Positions 20,831 through 28,435 of a DNA stretch of 64,000 nt are shown piece after piece; within the stretch, counting starts at the first letter, position 1; each line of letters begins with the position of its first letter. The stretch lies in assembly GCF_030818075.1 (NCBI RefSeq), contig NZ_JAUSZZ010000001.1:3100001-3164000 (forward strand). Reading direction: 5' to 3'. Source of the stretch: Microbacterium proteolyticum. Its GTDB lineage: Bacteria; Actinomycetota; Actinomycetes; Actinomycetales; Microbacteriaceae. The translations under genes and the position numbers were made by a program. The notes under the pieces are model-generated. The model was not told the DNA's origin. It did not search any database and saw only the letters and a program-made list of their open reading frames with translations.

Positions 20831-22633
20831 TCAGCCGAACTTGGGCAGTTCGGGGGTCGAGGTTCCGGAGGGGATGACCCGGTAGGTCTTGAGGACTTGC
20901 GTGAGGGCCTTCTGGAACGCGGGCGCGGTGGCCGCGGACGATTTTACCGTCCGCGGTTCGTCGAGGTTGACCTCCACCACGTACTGCGGGTCGTCGGCGG
21001 GGGCGAAACCGACCATGGTGGTGAAGTACGCGTCCGACTTGTAGGCGCCGGTGACGGGGTCGGTCTTCTCACCGGTACCGGTCTTGAGCGCGACGCGATA
21101 CCCCGGAATGGCGACCTGGTCGGCGAGCGTCCCCTGGGTCGCGACGTTCTCGAGCATCTGTGAGACCGTGCGGGCGGCATCCTCCGACACGACGCGCTCC
21201 CCCTGTGCGTCGGGCACGTCGGTGACCGTGCCGTCGGCGGCGGTGCAACTCTCGACGAGCGACAGCGGCATCCGCACGCCCCCGTTCGCGATGGTCTGAT
21301 AGGCCCCCGCGAGCTGGGGCACCGTCACGGCGAGGCCCTGGCCGAAGGTGGTGTTGTAGAAGGTCTGCTTGTCCCAGTCGGCCGGATCGCGCAGGATGCC
21401 GGACGACTCTCCCGGGAAGGCGACCGCCGTCTGCTCGGTGAGCCCGAACTTCTTCAGGTACGAGATGCGGGTGTCGAGCGGGATCATCTCGCCGAACTTC
21501 GAGATGCCGACATTGGAGGAGTCGATGAGCACGCCCGTGAGGGTGTAGCGGTTCTCGGGGTGCGAGAAGGAATCGGACACGCGGGCGCCATCGGGGAAGT
21601 TCTCACGCGACGACGCCGTCACGGTGGTCCCGGAGGTGAAGGCCCCGCTGTCGAGTCCGATGGCCGCGGTGATCGCCTTCATCGTCGAGCCCGGCTCGTG
21701 CGGGTCGCCGAAGGCGGCGCTGCCGCGATCGGACTCGGGCGTGGCCGTGGGGTCGTTGGGGTCGACGGTGGGGTACTCCGCCAGGGCCCGGATCTTCCCC
21801 GTCTTGGCCTCGACGACCGTGATGGTGCCGCGCAACGACCCGGTGTTCTGCACCTGCTCGGCGATGAGCTGGCCGAGGTACCACTGCAGGTCGCGGTCGA
21901 TGGTGAGTTTGAGGGTGCCGCCGTCGACCGCGGGCCGGGTCTCGGTCTCGGTGCCCGGCAGAACCACGCCGGACGGGCTCCGCTGGAAGACCATCTCGCC
22001 GTTGGTGGATGCCAGGCACGAGTCGTCCGCCGCTTCCAGGCCCGCGAGCGCCTGCCCGTCGCCGCCGACGAAACCGAGGAGGTTCCCGCCCACCGCACCG
22101 TCGGGATAGACCCGACCCGCCTGCGGCGGGAAGCTGAGGAACGGCAGTCCGAGGTCGGCGAGCGCCCGGTACTTCTCGGTCGAGACGCCCTTGGCGATGA
22201 CGGCGTACTGCGAGGAGGGGTCGTCGGCCACGGCATCCGTGACGATCTTCTGCACCTCGCTCTGCTCGATCCCCAGAACGGACGCGATGCGGCCCGCGAG
22301 GACGGGCCACGCGGTGGTGACCTTCTCGTCATCGTCGTCGTAGGTGGTGATGCCGTCGACGGCGAGGGACGGATCGATCTGCACGTCGTAGCGGTTGATG
22401 CTGGTGGCCAGCGGCGTGCCGTTCGCGTCGACGATCGGTCCGCGCGTGCCGTACAGCGTGCGCGAGGCCTCCAGCCCCATCGCCAGCGACTCGTCGACGT
22501 GGTCGCGCGCGTTGACGACCTGGATGTCGATCAACCGCACGACGAAGGCGATCAACACGATCAGCACGACCGCGAGGGCGACGACGGTGCGACGCCGCGG
22601 GGACCGGGAGGTGGCAGTCGTCATGGCTCTCAT
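20831..22633 (-). CDS. ftsI: FtsI/PBP2-type septal transpeptidase
   Basis: FtsI is the class B penicillin-binding protein that cross-links septal peptidoglycan with FtsW. The 600-residue protein has one N-terminal membrane helix (about 16-37), a pedestal domain with TRGPIVDANG, and a transpeptidase domain with all three active-site motifs: S316-T-M-K319, S372-S-N374 and K517-T-G-T520. No PASTA domain follows. The ATG at 22631-22633 overlaps the ftsL stop (ATGA). Confidence 0.95.
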   Translation of the reverse strand: MRAMTTATSRSPRRRTVVALAVVLIVLIAFVVRLIDIQVVNARDHVDESLAMGLEASRTLYGTRGPIVDANGTPLATSINRYDVQIDPSLAVDGITTYDDDDEKVTTAWPVLAGRIASVLGIEQSEVQKIVTDAVADDPSSQYAVIAKGVSTEKYRALADLGLPFLSFPPQAGRVYPDGAVGGNLLGFVGGDGQALAGLEAADDSCLASTNGEMVFQRSPSGVVLPGTETETRPAVDGGTLKLTIDRDLQWYLGQLIAEQVQNTGSLRGTITVVEAKTGKIRALAEYPTVDPNDPTATPESDRGSAAFGDPHEPGSTMKAITAAIGLDSGAFTSGTTVTASSRENFPDGARVSDSFSHPENRYTLTGVLIDSSNVGISKFGEMIPLDTRISYLKKFGLTEQTAVAFPGESSGILRDPADWDKQTFYNTTFGQGLAVTVPQLAGAYQTIANGGVRMPLSLVESCTAADGTVTDVPDAQGERVVSEDAARTVSQMLENVATQGTLADQVAIPGYRVALKTGTGEKTDPVTGAYKSDAYFTTMVGFAPADDPQYVVEVNLDEPRTVKSSAATAPAFQKALTQVLKTYRVIPSGTSTPELPKFG

Positions 22634-23256
22634 CGTGTCGCGGGTGTGGGCAGACCGTCGCTGATCGGCGGGGGTGTCGCGGATCCGGTCGCCGGAGCCG
22701 TGCCGTCGGCGGGCGCGGTGGCCGCCGCCTCCGGGGCGGTCCCCCCGCTCTCAGTGGTCGCGGCGGACGGGTCGGTCACGAGGGGGACGCCGGCGATGAG
22801 CGCGTTGCCCACCGAGCCGCGCCCCTTGGCGTCCACCGACGACGTGGTGTCGGCGGGCTTGTCGGACCCGACCACGGCGCCGTCGCTCAGGCGCAGGTAG
22901 GTCGGCGATTCATCGATCACCATCCCGAGGGCGGCGGCGTTGGCGGCGAGGTACTGCGGCGAGCTCAGGCCCGCGGTCTCGTCGAAGAGCATCTGCTTCT
23001 GGTAGGTCAGGTCGCGCTGCTGCTGGGTGAGCGAGGCGATCTCGAAAGAACTCTGGGTGGTGAGGATGCCGAGCCCCATCTGCACGAGCACGATCACGAG
23101 CGCCCCCGCGACGGCGATGATCCCGAAGAGCCGTCGTGGCGCACGGCGGCGGACCGGCGCGGGCACGACCGTGAGCCGCCGCTCGCGGACGGGCGCGGGG
23201 AAATCGGGGAAGAAGACGTCGTCGACCCGGGGGTCGATGGCCGGGGATGCACTCAT
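22630..23256 (-). CDS. ftsL: FtsL-like divisome protein
   Basis: The 208-residue protein has a basic N-terminus, one membrane helix (about 47-68) and a short extracytoplasmic coiled coil ([19 protein letters not shown]). That is the topology of FtsL/septum-formation initiator proteins that activate FtsWI. The sequence is poorly conserved in this family, so the name rests on topology and position between rsmH and ftsI. The C-terminal 80 residues are an Ala/Pro/Thr/Gly tail, longer than usual. It overlaps rsmH and ftsI by four bases each. Confidence 0.8.
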   Translation of the reverse strand: MSASPAIDPRVDDVFFPDFPAPVRERRLTVVPAPVRRRAPRRLFGIIAVAGALVIVLVQMGLGILTTQSSFEIASLTQQQRDLTYQKQMLFDETAGLSSPQYLAANAAALGMVIDESPTYLRLSDGAVVGSDKPADTTSSVDAKGRGSVGNALIAGVPLVTDPSAATTESGGTAPEAAATAPADGTAPATGSATPPPISDGLPTPATR

Positions 23257-24206
23257 ACGTCCTCCTGGATCCTCTCGGCCGCGCGCAGGCGCACGGGGGT
23301 GGCACGGGGGTTGACCGCGCGTTCGTCGTCGCTCGCGAGTTCGGCACCGCGCACGAGCAGGCGGAACTTCGGTGCGTGCTCGGGGAGTTCCACCGGGAGC
23401 CCCCGGGGAGCGGTCGATGCCGACGCCTCGGCGAACACGCGCTTGACCAGGCGGTCCTCCAGCGACTGATACGACAGCACCACGATGCGGCCGCCGACGC
23501 CGAGCACGCTCAGGGCGGCGGGGATCGTGCGCTCGAGAACGGAGAGTTCGGCGTTCACCTCGATCCGCAGGGCCTGGAAGACGCGTTTGGCGGGGTGACG
23601 CTCGCGCAGCACCGCCGCGGGCGTTGCCCCCTGCAGCACGGCGACGAGCTGGGCCGAGCGTTCGAGCGGCTCCTTCGCGCGGGCGGCGATGATGGCGCGG
23701 GCGTAGCGTCCGGCGAGCTTCTCCTCGCCGTAGCGCTCGAAGATGCGGCGCAGATCGCCCTCACCGTACGTGGCGAGCACCTGGGCGGCGGTGACGCCCT
23801 GCGTCTGGTCCATGCGCATGTCCAGCGGCGCGTCCTGCGCATAGGCGAAGCCACGGGAGGCCTCGTCGAGCTGCAACGAGGAGACACCGAGATCGAAGAG
23901 GATGCCGTCGACCTTCGACACGCCCGCTGACGCCACGGCCTCGGCGATCCCGTCGTAGACGGTGTGCACGAGCGTCACCCGGTCGCCGAAGCGCCGGAGC
24001 CGCTCCGCCGCGATGCGGAGGGCGTCGGTGTCGCGATCGAGTCCGATCAGCCGCGTGTGGGGAAAGCGCTCGAGAAAGGCCTCGGAGTGCCCGCCCATCC
24101 CGAGCGTGCCGTCGACGAACACGGCACCGGGCTTGTCGAGCGCGGGCCCGAGGAGCGCGGCGCAACGCTCGAGCAGGACGGGGGTGTGGATGTCGCGGAT
24201 GTCCAT
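23253..24206 (-). CDS. rsmH: 16S rRNA (cytosine-N4)-methyltransferase
   Basis: RsmH (MraW) methylates N4 of C1402 in 16S rRNA using SAM. The 317-residue protein starts [15 protein letters not shown], then [17 protein letters not shown] (SAM-binding loop), [20 protein letters not shown] and [15 protein letters not shown], the last a strong family signature. The ATG at 24204-24206 is placed by the conserved HTPVLL start. It is the second gene of the dcw operon, 99 bases after mraZ. Confidence 0.95.
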   Translation of the reverse strand: MDIRDIHTPVLLERCAALLGPALDKPGAVFVDGTLGMGGHSEAFLERFPHTRLIGLDRDTDALRIAAERLRRFGDRVTLVHTVYDGIAEAVASAGVSKVDGILFDLGVSSLQLDEASRGFAYAQDAPLDMRMDQTQGVTAAQVLATYGEGDLRRIFERYGEEKLAGRYARAIIAARAKEPLERSAQLVAVLQGATPAAVLRERHPAKRVFQALRIEVNAELSVLERTIPAALSVLGVGGRIVVLSYQSLEDRLVKRVFAEASASTAPRGLPVELPEHAPKFRLLVRGAELASDDERAVNPRATPVRLRAAERIQEDV

Positions 24207-24305
24207 GGTGACGGGGGCCGGTCCACCGGCTCTGATCCCCACCCGCATCGACCTGGCACCGGGGAAGTGTGTCAGGGCGTGCGGCTGGGCATCACAGCCT
24301 GCGGG

Positions 24306-24737
24306 TCAGAACAGTCCCGGAATCACCTCCTGCTCCATCTCGGCGTACGTCTCTTCATTGCTCTCGGCGTAGGCGTTCCAAGCCTCGGCGTCCCAGATCT
24401 CGGCGTGGGCGCCCACGCCGGTGACCACGAGCTCGCGCCCGAGACCGGCATAGGTGCGCAGCGCCGGGGGGACGGTGATGCGGTTCTGACTGTCGGGCTT
24501 CTCGGCGCTGGCCCCCGAGAGGAACATGCGCAGGAAGTCGCGGGCCTGCTTGTTGCTGAGCGGAGCCTCGCGGATGCGCTCGTGCACGCGTTCGAACTCC
24601 TCGGTGCTGAACACGTAGAGGCAGCGATCCTGCCCGCGCGTGATCACCACTCCGGCGCCGAGATCGTCGCGGAACTTCGCCGGCAGGATCACCCGACCTT
24701 TCTCGTCGAGCTTGGGAGTGTGCGTGCCGAGCAGCAT
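24306..24737 (-). CDS. mraZ: MraZ, transcriptional repressor of the dcw cluster
   Basis: MraZ binds DNA through two AbrB-like swapped-hairpin domains and represses its own operon. The 143-residue protein shows both: [19 protein letters not shown] (about 4-22) and [15 protein letters not shown] (about 83-97). The length is standard. A G-rich ribosome binding site precedes the ATG. Upstream lie three 10-bp-spaced boxes (24776-24802) matching the known MraZ operator layout. Confidence 0.96.
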   Translation of the reverse strand: MLLGTHTPKLDEKGRVILPAKFRDDLGAGVVITRGQDRCLYVFSTEEFERVHERIREAPLSNKQARDFLRMFLSGASAEKPDSQNRITVPPALRTYAGLGRELVVTGVGAHAEIWDAEAWNAYAESNEETYAEMEQEVIPGLF

Positions 24738-24775
24738 CGGGCACCCACCCCCCTTCGTCCGGCCTGCGAAGTTTT

Positions 24776-24802
24776 CCCCACTTTACTCCACTGGCCTCCA
24801 CT
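24776..24802 (-). promoter_or_regulatory. MraZ operator, three boxes spaced 10 bp
   Basis: On the minus strand AGTGGAG (24796-24802), AGTGGAG (24786-24792) and AGTGGGG (24776-24782) recur with an exact 10-bp period, about 40-65 bases before mraZ. MraZ is known to bind several TGGGN-like repeats separated by five bases. These are TGGRG with five-base gaps, so the fit is good. Confidence 0.75.
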
Positions 24803-25095
24803 TTGCTATCGAAATCAGGGATCCGCCGCTCGTCGACCGTCGCCGCGGGGGTGCTCGCGGCGTGTGCGGATGCCACAACTCCCGCGTATTTCCGGGGTCA
24901 GACGCGACACCGGCGTCGCGGGTGGAGGAAAAGGGAGCGGCGGACGGGCGCTCACCCCCTCCCGGGGTTCGACGAGGCGCTCGCCGACCGCCGGCGCCCG
25001 AGCGGGGACAGCCGCTCCCCGGCGAACGGCGCGCGGCGCGTCCGAACGCACCGGGCGACGCGATCAGGCGACGTCCGCCGCCTCCCGGGCACACG
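24803..25095. other. Spacer upstream of mraZ
   Basis: Between the MraZ boxes and the terminator of the DUF3040 gene there is no frame that resembles a protein. The dcw promoter should lie here or overlap the boxes; the segment around 24800-24830, with TTGCTATCGAAATCAGG on the plus strand, is the least GC-rich part. Confidence 0.4.
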
Positions 25096-25124
25096 AAAAA
25101 GCACCGGCTCCGAGGAGCCGGTGC
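25096..25124 (-). terminator. Rho-independent terminator of the DUF3040 gene
   Basis: On the minus strand GCACCGGCTC and GAGCCGGTGC (25101-25124) form a perfect 10-bp stem with a four-base loop, followed by TTTTT (25096-25100). It lies about 20 bases after the stop of the 25146-25526 gene. Confidence 0.9.
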
Positions 25125-25145
25125 TGGGTGAAGCGGGGGGAGAGC

Positions 25146-25526
25146 CTACGGGTTCTCGCGGCGGCGGTCCCAGCGCTCGTTCATGCGGTCCATGAACGAC
25201 GAGCCGGAGGCGCGGGTCGCGCGGGGCTTCGAGCCGGTGGGGGCTGCAGCAACCGCACCTCGCATCGGCGTGACGGCGAAGATCACGCCGCCCACCATCA
25301 GGACGAAGCCCAACACGCCGATCGCGATGCCGAGGAAGCCCGTGTTGAAACCGATCGACACGCCCACGACCAGGGCACCGAGACCGGCGAGCACCAGGAT
25401 CGAGCCGAGGACGATGTTGCGGTAGCTGAGGGCGCGACTGGGAGCAGAGACGACATCGGTGTCGTTGCTCATGAGATGGCGCTCCATCTCATCCAGCAGA
25501 CGCTGCTCCTGTTCGGAGAGTGGCAT
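25146..25526 (-). CDS. DUF3040 small membrane protein
   Basis: The 126-residue protein starts MPLSEQEQRLLDEMERHL, the hallmark of DUF3040 proteins, followed by two membrane helices (about 42-62 and 65-87) and a basic C-terminal tail. No function is established. DUF3040 genes are common near mraZ in actinobacteria. It is separated from the dcw operon by a strong terminator. Confidence 0.85.
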   Translation of the reverse strand: MPLSEQEQRLLDEMERHLMSNDTDVVSAPSRALSYRNIVLGSILVLAGLGALVVGVSIGFNTGFLGIAIGVLGFVLMVGGVIFAVTPMRGAVAAAPTGSKPRATRASGSSFMDRMNERWDRRRENP

Positions 25527-25578
25527 GCATCCCCCTCTGTTGTTCGGTGTGGAAAATTCTACGTGGGACGAGGATCAC

Positions 25579-25584
25579 TAGGCT
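25579..25584 (+). promoter_or_regulatory. Candidate -10 hexamer of the polyprenyl synthetase gene
   Basis: TAGGCT is followed by six bases and the GTG at 25591, with no ribosome binding site between. This fits leaderless transcription. Confidence 0.5.
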
Positions 25585-25590
25585 AGGCCC

Positions 25591-26670
25591 GTGCCGACCT
25601 CGCCGGAACCGATCGAAGCTGTTTCCCAGCGACTCGACACGTTCCTCTCCGAACAGCTATTGTACGCCGCCGCACTCGGCCCTGAGGCCGAAATGCTCAC
25701 CCGCGCGGGCGTCGCCGCCCTGCGCGGAGGCAAGCGCCTGCGGGCGCGTTTCTGCCTCACCGGATGGCGCGCGGTCCACCCGTCGCCGACGGGGTTCGAC
25801 GACGCCGCCCTCGCGGTGTCCACGTCGCTGGAGATCTTCCACGCGGCCGCGCTGGTGCACGATGACCTGGTCGACAACTCCGACACCCGTCGCGGCCAGC
25901 CCGCGGCGCATCGAGCGCTGCAGAGCGCGCACCGGGACGCCGGCTGGACCGGCGATTCCGACGTCTTCGGCCGATCGGGGGCCATTCTTCTGGGCGATCT
26001 GCTCGTCGCCTGGAGCGACGACCTCTTCGAGGAGGGCCTGCGCGCCTCCTCGACCGCCGACGCGACCCGGCGGGCGTACGCGCAGATGCGCCGGGACGTC
26101 ACCATCGGGCAGTTCCTCGACGTGGCCGAGGAGTCCGCCCACACCGCCTACCCCGACGAGACGCACGCCGAGCGCGCCCTGCGCGTGGCCTCGTACAAGT
26201 CGGCGCGGTACAGCATCCAGCAGCCCTTGCAGATCGGCGCCTCGCTGGCGGGCGCCGACGACGCCCAGCTCGACGCCCTCGGCCGCTTCGGCCACGACGT
26301 CGGCATGGCCTTCCAACTCCGTGACGACGTGCTCGGCGTCTTCGGCGACAGCGCCGTGACGGGCAAGCCCGTGGGCGATGACCTCCGCGAGGGCAAGCGC
26401 ACCGTGCTCGTCGCCTACGCCCGCGAGGCGGTGTCGCCGGAGGAGCGACACCTCATCGACCGGCGGCTCGGCGATCCGGACCTGGATGCCGAGCAGATCG
26501 GCATCCTGCAGCAGACGATCGTCGAGACCGGGGCACTCGCGCGCACCGAGCGGCTGATCGCGGACTACGCGCGCCGCGCCGACCTCGCGCTGGCCGACGC
26601 ACCGCTGGAGAGCGCCGCCGTCGCCGAGCTGCGGGCGCTGGCCCGCGCGGCGACCGAGCGCGCCGCCTGA
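25591..26670 (+). CDS. Polyprenyl (geranylgeranyl-type) diphosphate synthase
   Basis: This 359-residue enzyme condenses isopentenyl diphosphate with allylic diphosphates to make isoprenoid chains. Both aspartate-rich motifs are present: HDDLVDNSD with D91, D92 and D95, followed by TRRGQP, and the second QLRDDVLGVFGD near residue 245. GGKRLRARF (about 46-54) is the IPP-binding segment. The product length (C15, C20 or longer) cannot be read with certainty. The position before an Rv2175c-like gene and pknL resembles M. tuberculosis idsA2. Its last codons and stop lie inside the first of three 69-bp tandem repeats. Confidence 0.92.
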   Translation: MPTSPEPIEAVSQRLDTFLSEQLLYAAALGPEAEMLTRAGVAALRGGKRLRARFCLTGWRAVHPSPTGFDDAALAVSTSLEIFHAAALVHDDLVDNSDTRRGQPAAHRALQSAHRDAGWTGDSDVFGRSGAILLGDLLVAWSDDLFEEGLRASSTADATRRAYAQMRRDVTIGQFLDVAEESAHTAYPDETHAERALRVASYKSARYSIQQPLQIGASLAGADDAQLDALGRFGHDVGMAFQLRDDVLGVFGDSAVTGKPVGDDLREGKRTVLVAYAREAVSPEERHLIDRRLGDPDLDAEQIGILQQTIVETGALARTERLIADYARRADLALADAPLESAAVAELRALARAATERAA

Positions 26671-26836
26671 ACCGCACCGCACGTCCAGAACCCCCGGCTG
26701 CGGGCGCTGGCCCGCGCGGCGACCGAGCGCGCCGCCTGAACCGCACCGCGCGTCCGGAACCCCCGGCTGCGGGCGCTGGCCCGCGCGGCGACCGAGCGCG
26801 CCGCCTGAACCGCACCGCGCGTCCGGAACCCCCCGG
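26629..26836. repeat. Three tandem 69-bp repeats spanning the end of the polyprenyl synthetase gene
   Basis: Copies start at 26629, 26698 and 26767, the last being 70 bp because of one extra C. They differ at very few positions. Copy 1 contains the last 13 codons and the stop (26668-26670) plus 27 bases of flank; copies 2 and 3 repeat the coding end and stop again in non-coding DNA. A partial copy begins at 26837. The near identity implies a recent duplication. Confidence 0.95.
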
Positions 26837-26885
26837 CTGCGGCCGGATCGTCGGCGACGCGCGGGCGCGCGCCCCGACCGGGTCG

Positions 26886-27230
26886 TCAGGCGAGGGTCGC
26901 GGCGACTCGACGCACCTCGCTCTTGCGCCCGGCGCGCAGTGCCTCGATGGGCGCGACCCCGATCGTGTCCTCCGGTGTGAGCAGCCAGTCGATGGTCTCG
27001 TCGGGGTCGAAGCCGGCGTCGTGGAGGACGATGATCGTGCCGCGCAACGACGACAGCGGGCGCCCGTCCATGACGAAGACCGCGGGCACTTTGAACACGC
27101 CTTCGCGCCGCGATCCGACGAGGTAGTGCTCATCGATCAGTCGGCGCACGCGCCCGAGCGGCTCGTCGAGAAGTTCGACGAGGTCGGGGATGGTCAGCCA
27201 GTCGGTCTCGTAACGGGTGGTCTCGCTCAC
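26886..27230 (-). CDS. Rv2175c-family winged-helix DNA-binding protein
   Basis: The 114-residue protein has WLTIPDLVELLDEPLGRVRRLIDE (helix-turn-helix, about 11-34) and a C-terminal part with LSSLRGTIIVLHDAGFDPDETIDWLLTPED. This is the structure of M. tuberculosis Rv2175c, a DNA-binding substrate of kinase PknL. Here a PASTA kinase gene lies 1.2 kb away, in the same order. The GTG at 27228-27230 is preceded by AAGG. The N-terminus has threonines (SETTRYET) like the phosphorylated tail of Rv2175c. DNA targets are unknown. Confidence 0.85.
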   Translation of the reverse strand: MSETTRYETDWLTIPDLVELLDEPLGRVRRLIDEHYLVGSRREGVFKVPAVFVMDGRPLSSLRGTIIVLHDAGFDPDETIDWLLTPEDTIGVAPIEALRAGRKSEVRRVAATLA

Positions 27231-27367
27231 CTTGCAACTATCTCATCGCGGCATCGAGGTCGGTGCTTTTCACATTCGTCACAACAGTCACATGCACCTC
27301 ATTCGTTGACTTCTCCCCCAAGGCATGCGAGCGTGGCGGGCAGTCTGACGAACGGAAGCCCCCCACC

Positions 27368-28375
27368 ATGCGACGACTCCCCTTCCCTCCCCCCGCGACC
27401 CGACGCGTCGCCGCCGCCTGGCCGGCCGCCGTGGCCGGCACCATCGCCCTCAGCCTCGCCGGCGAGGGCGCGGCGCACGCGGCGCCGCCCGCCCCACCGC
27501 TCAGCGCGCTGCCGACGACACCCGTGAAGGCGCTCCCCGCCTTGGCCGCGACGACCGGGATGAGCACGTACACCGTGCAGCCGGGCGACACGGTGTGGGC
27601 GATCGCCCGCGCGAACGGTCTCGACGTCGCCGCGGTCCAAGCCGCGAACGGTCTCACCGCCGACAGCGTCATCCAGCCCGGTCAGGTGCTCCTGCTCGGC
27701 GGCACTCCCGCCGCGACCGCCCCGACCGCCCCCGCGCCGGCCGCCCCCGCACCGGCACCCGCCCCCGTCACGCACGAGGTGCAGCCCGGAGACACGGTCT
27801 CGGCCATCGCGAGCGCGCACGGCGTCTCGCTCGATGCGGTGCTGAGCGCGAACGGCCTCACGCGCGGCTCGATCATCTACCCCGGCGACGTCCTGCAGAT
27901 CCCCTCGGGCTCGTCGGCCGCGGCGCCCGCTGCGGCGGCCTCCGAGGCCGCCCCCCTCACCGCGCCGGGCCTGGACGTCGAGCAATCCGACAACGCCCGG
28001 CTGATCATCCGCATCGGGCGCGAGCTCGGCGTCTCCGACCACGGCATCCGGATCGCACTGGGCACCGCGATGCAGGAGTCGTGGCTGCGCAACATCGACT
28101 GGGGCGACCGCGACTCGCTCGGGTTGTTCCAGCAGCGACCCAGCATGGGCTGGGGCACACCCGAGCAGATCCTGGACCGCGAGCGGTCCACCCGCGTGTT
28201 CTACGGCGGGCCGTCCGACCCCAACGGCTGGCAGACCCGCGGCCTGCTCGACATCCCGGGATGGGAGCAGATGCCCTACGCCGACGCCGCGCAGGCCGTG
28301 CAGATCTCCGCCTACCCCGACCGCTACGCGCAGTGGGAACAGCCCGCCACCACGTGGCTCGAGGTCCTGGGCTGA
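27368..28375 (+). CDS. Secreted LysM protein with lysozyme/lytic-transglycosylase-like domain
   Basis: The 335-residue protein has a signal peptide (about 1-38, ending GAAHA). It has two LysM peptidoglycan-binding domains (about 67-111, TYTVQPGDTVWAIARANG; about 136-180, HEVQPGDTVSAIASAHG) joined by a Pro/Ala linker. The C-terminal domain (about 200-335) has GTAMQESWLRNIDWG and DSLGLFQQRPSMGWG; the glutamate in QES is the likely catalytic acid. It probably cleaves or remodels the cell wall. The ATG at 27368 begins the signal peptide and follows GGAAG. It is divergent from the Rv2175c-like gene. Confidence 0.85.
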   Translation: MRRLPFPPPATRRVAAAWPAAVAGTIALSLAGEGAAHAAPPAPPLSALPTTPVKALPALAATTGMSTYTVQPGDTVWAIARANGLDVAAVQAANGLTADSVIQPGQVLLLGGTPAATAPTAPAPAAPAPAPAPVTHEVQPGDTVSAIASAHGVSLDAVLSANGLTRGSIIYPGDVLQIPSGSSAAAPAAAASEAAPLTAPGLDVEQSDNARLIIRIGRELGVSDHGIRIALGTAMQESWLRNIDWGDRDSLGLFQQRPSMGWGTPEQILDRERSTRVFYGGPSDPNGWQTRGLLDIPGWEQMPYADAAQAVQISAYPDRYAQWEQPATTWLEVLG

Positions 28376-28423
28376 GGCCGCGATGGCGGTGAGCCGTTCC
28401 CCGGGCTCACAGGGGCTGCTCCG

Positions 28424-28429
28424 TAGACT
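28424..28429 (+). promoter_or_regulatory. Candidate -10 hexamer of the PASTA kinase gene
   Basis: TAGACT is followed by six bases (CACTAC) and GTG at 28436; no ribosome binding site lies between. Confidence 0.5.
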
Positions 28430-28435
28430 CACTAC

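Noticed and set aside
26453..27133. Minus-strand protein with repeated RAVRFRRRARSPRGPAP
   Set aside because: It is just the reverse translation of the 69-bp tandem repeats and of the polyprenyl synthetase gene.
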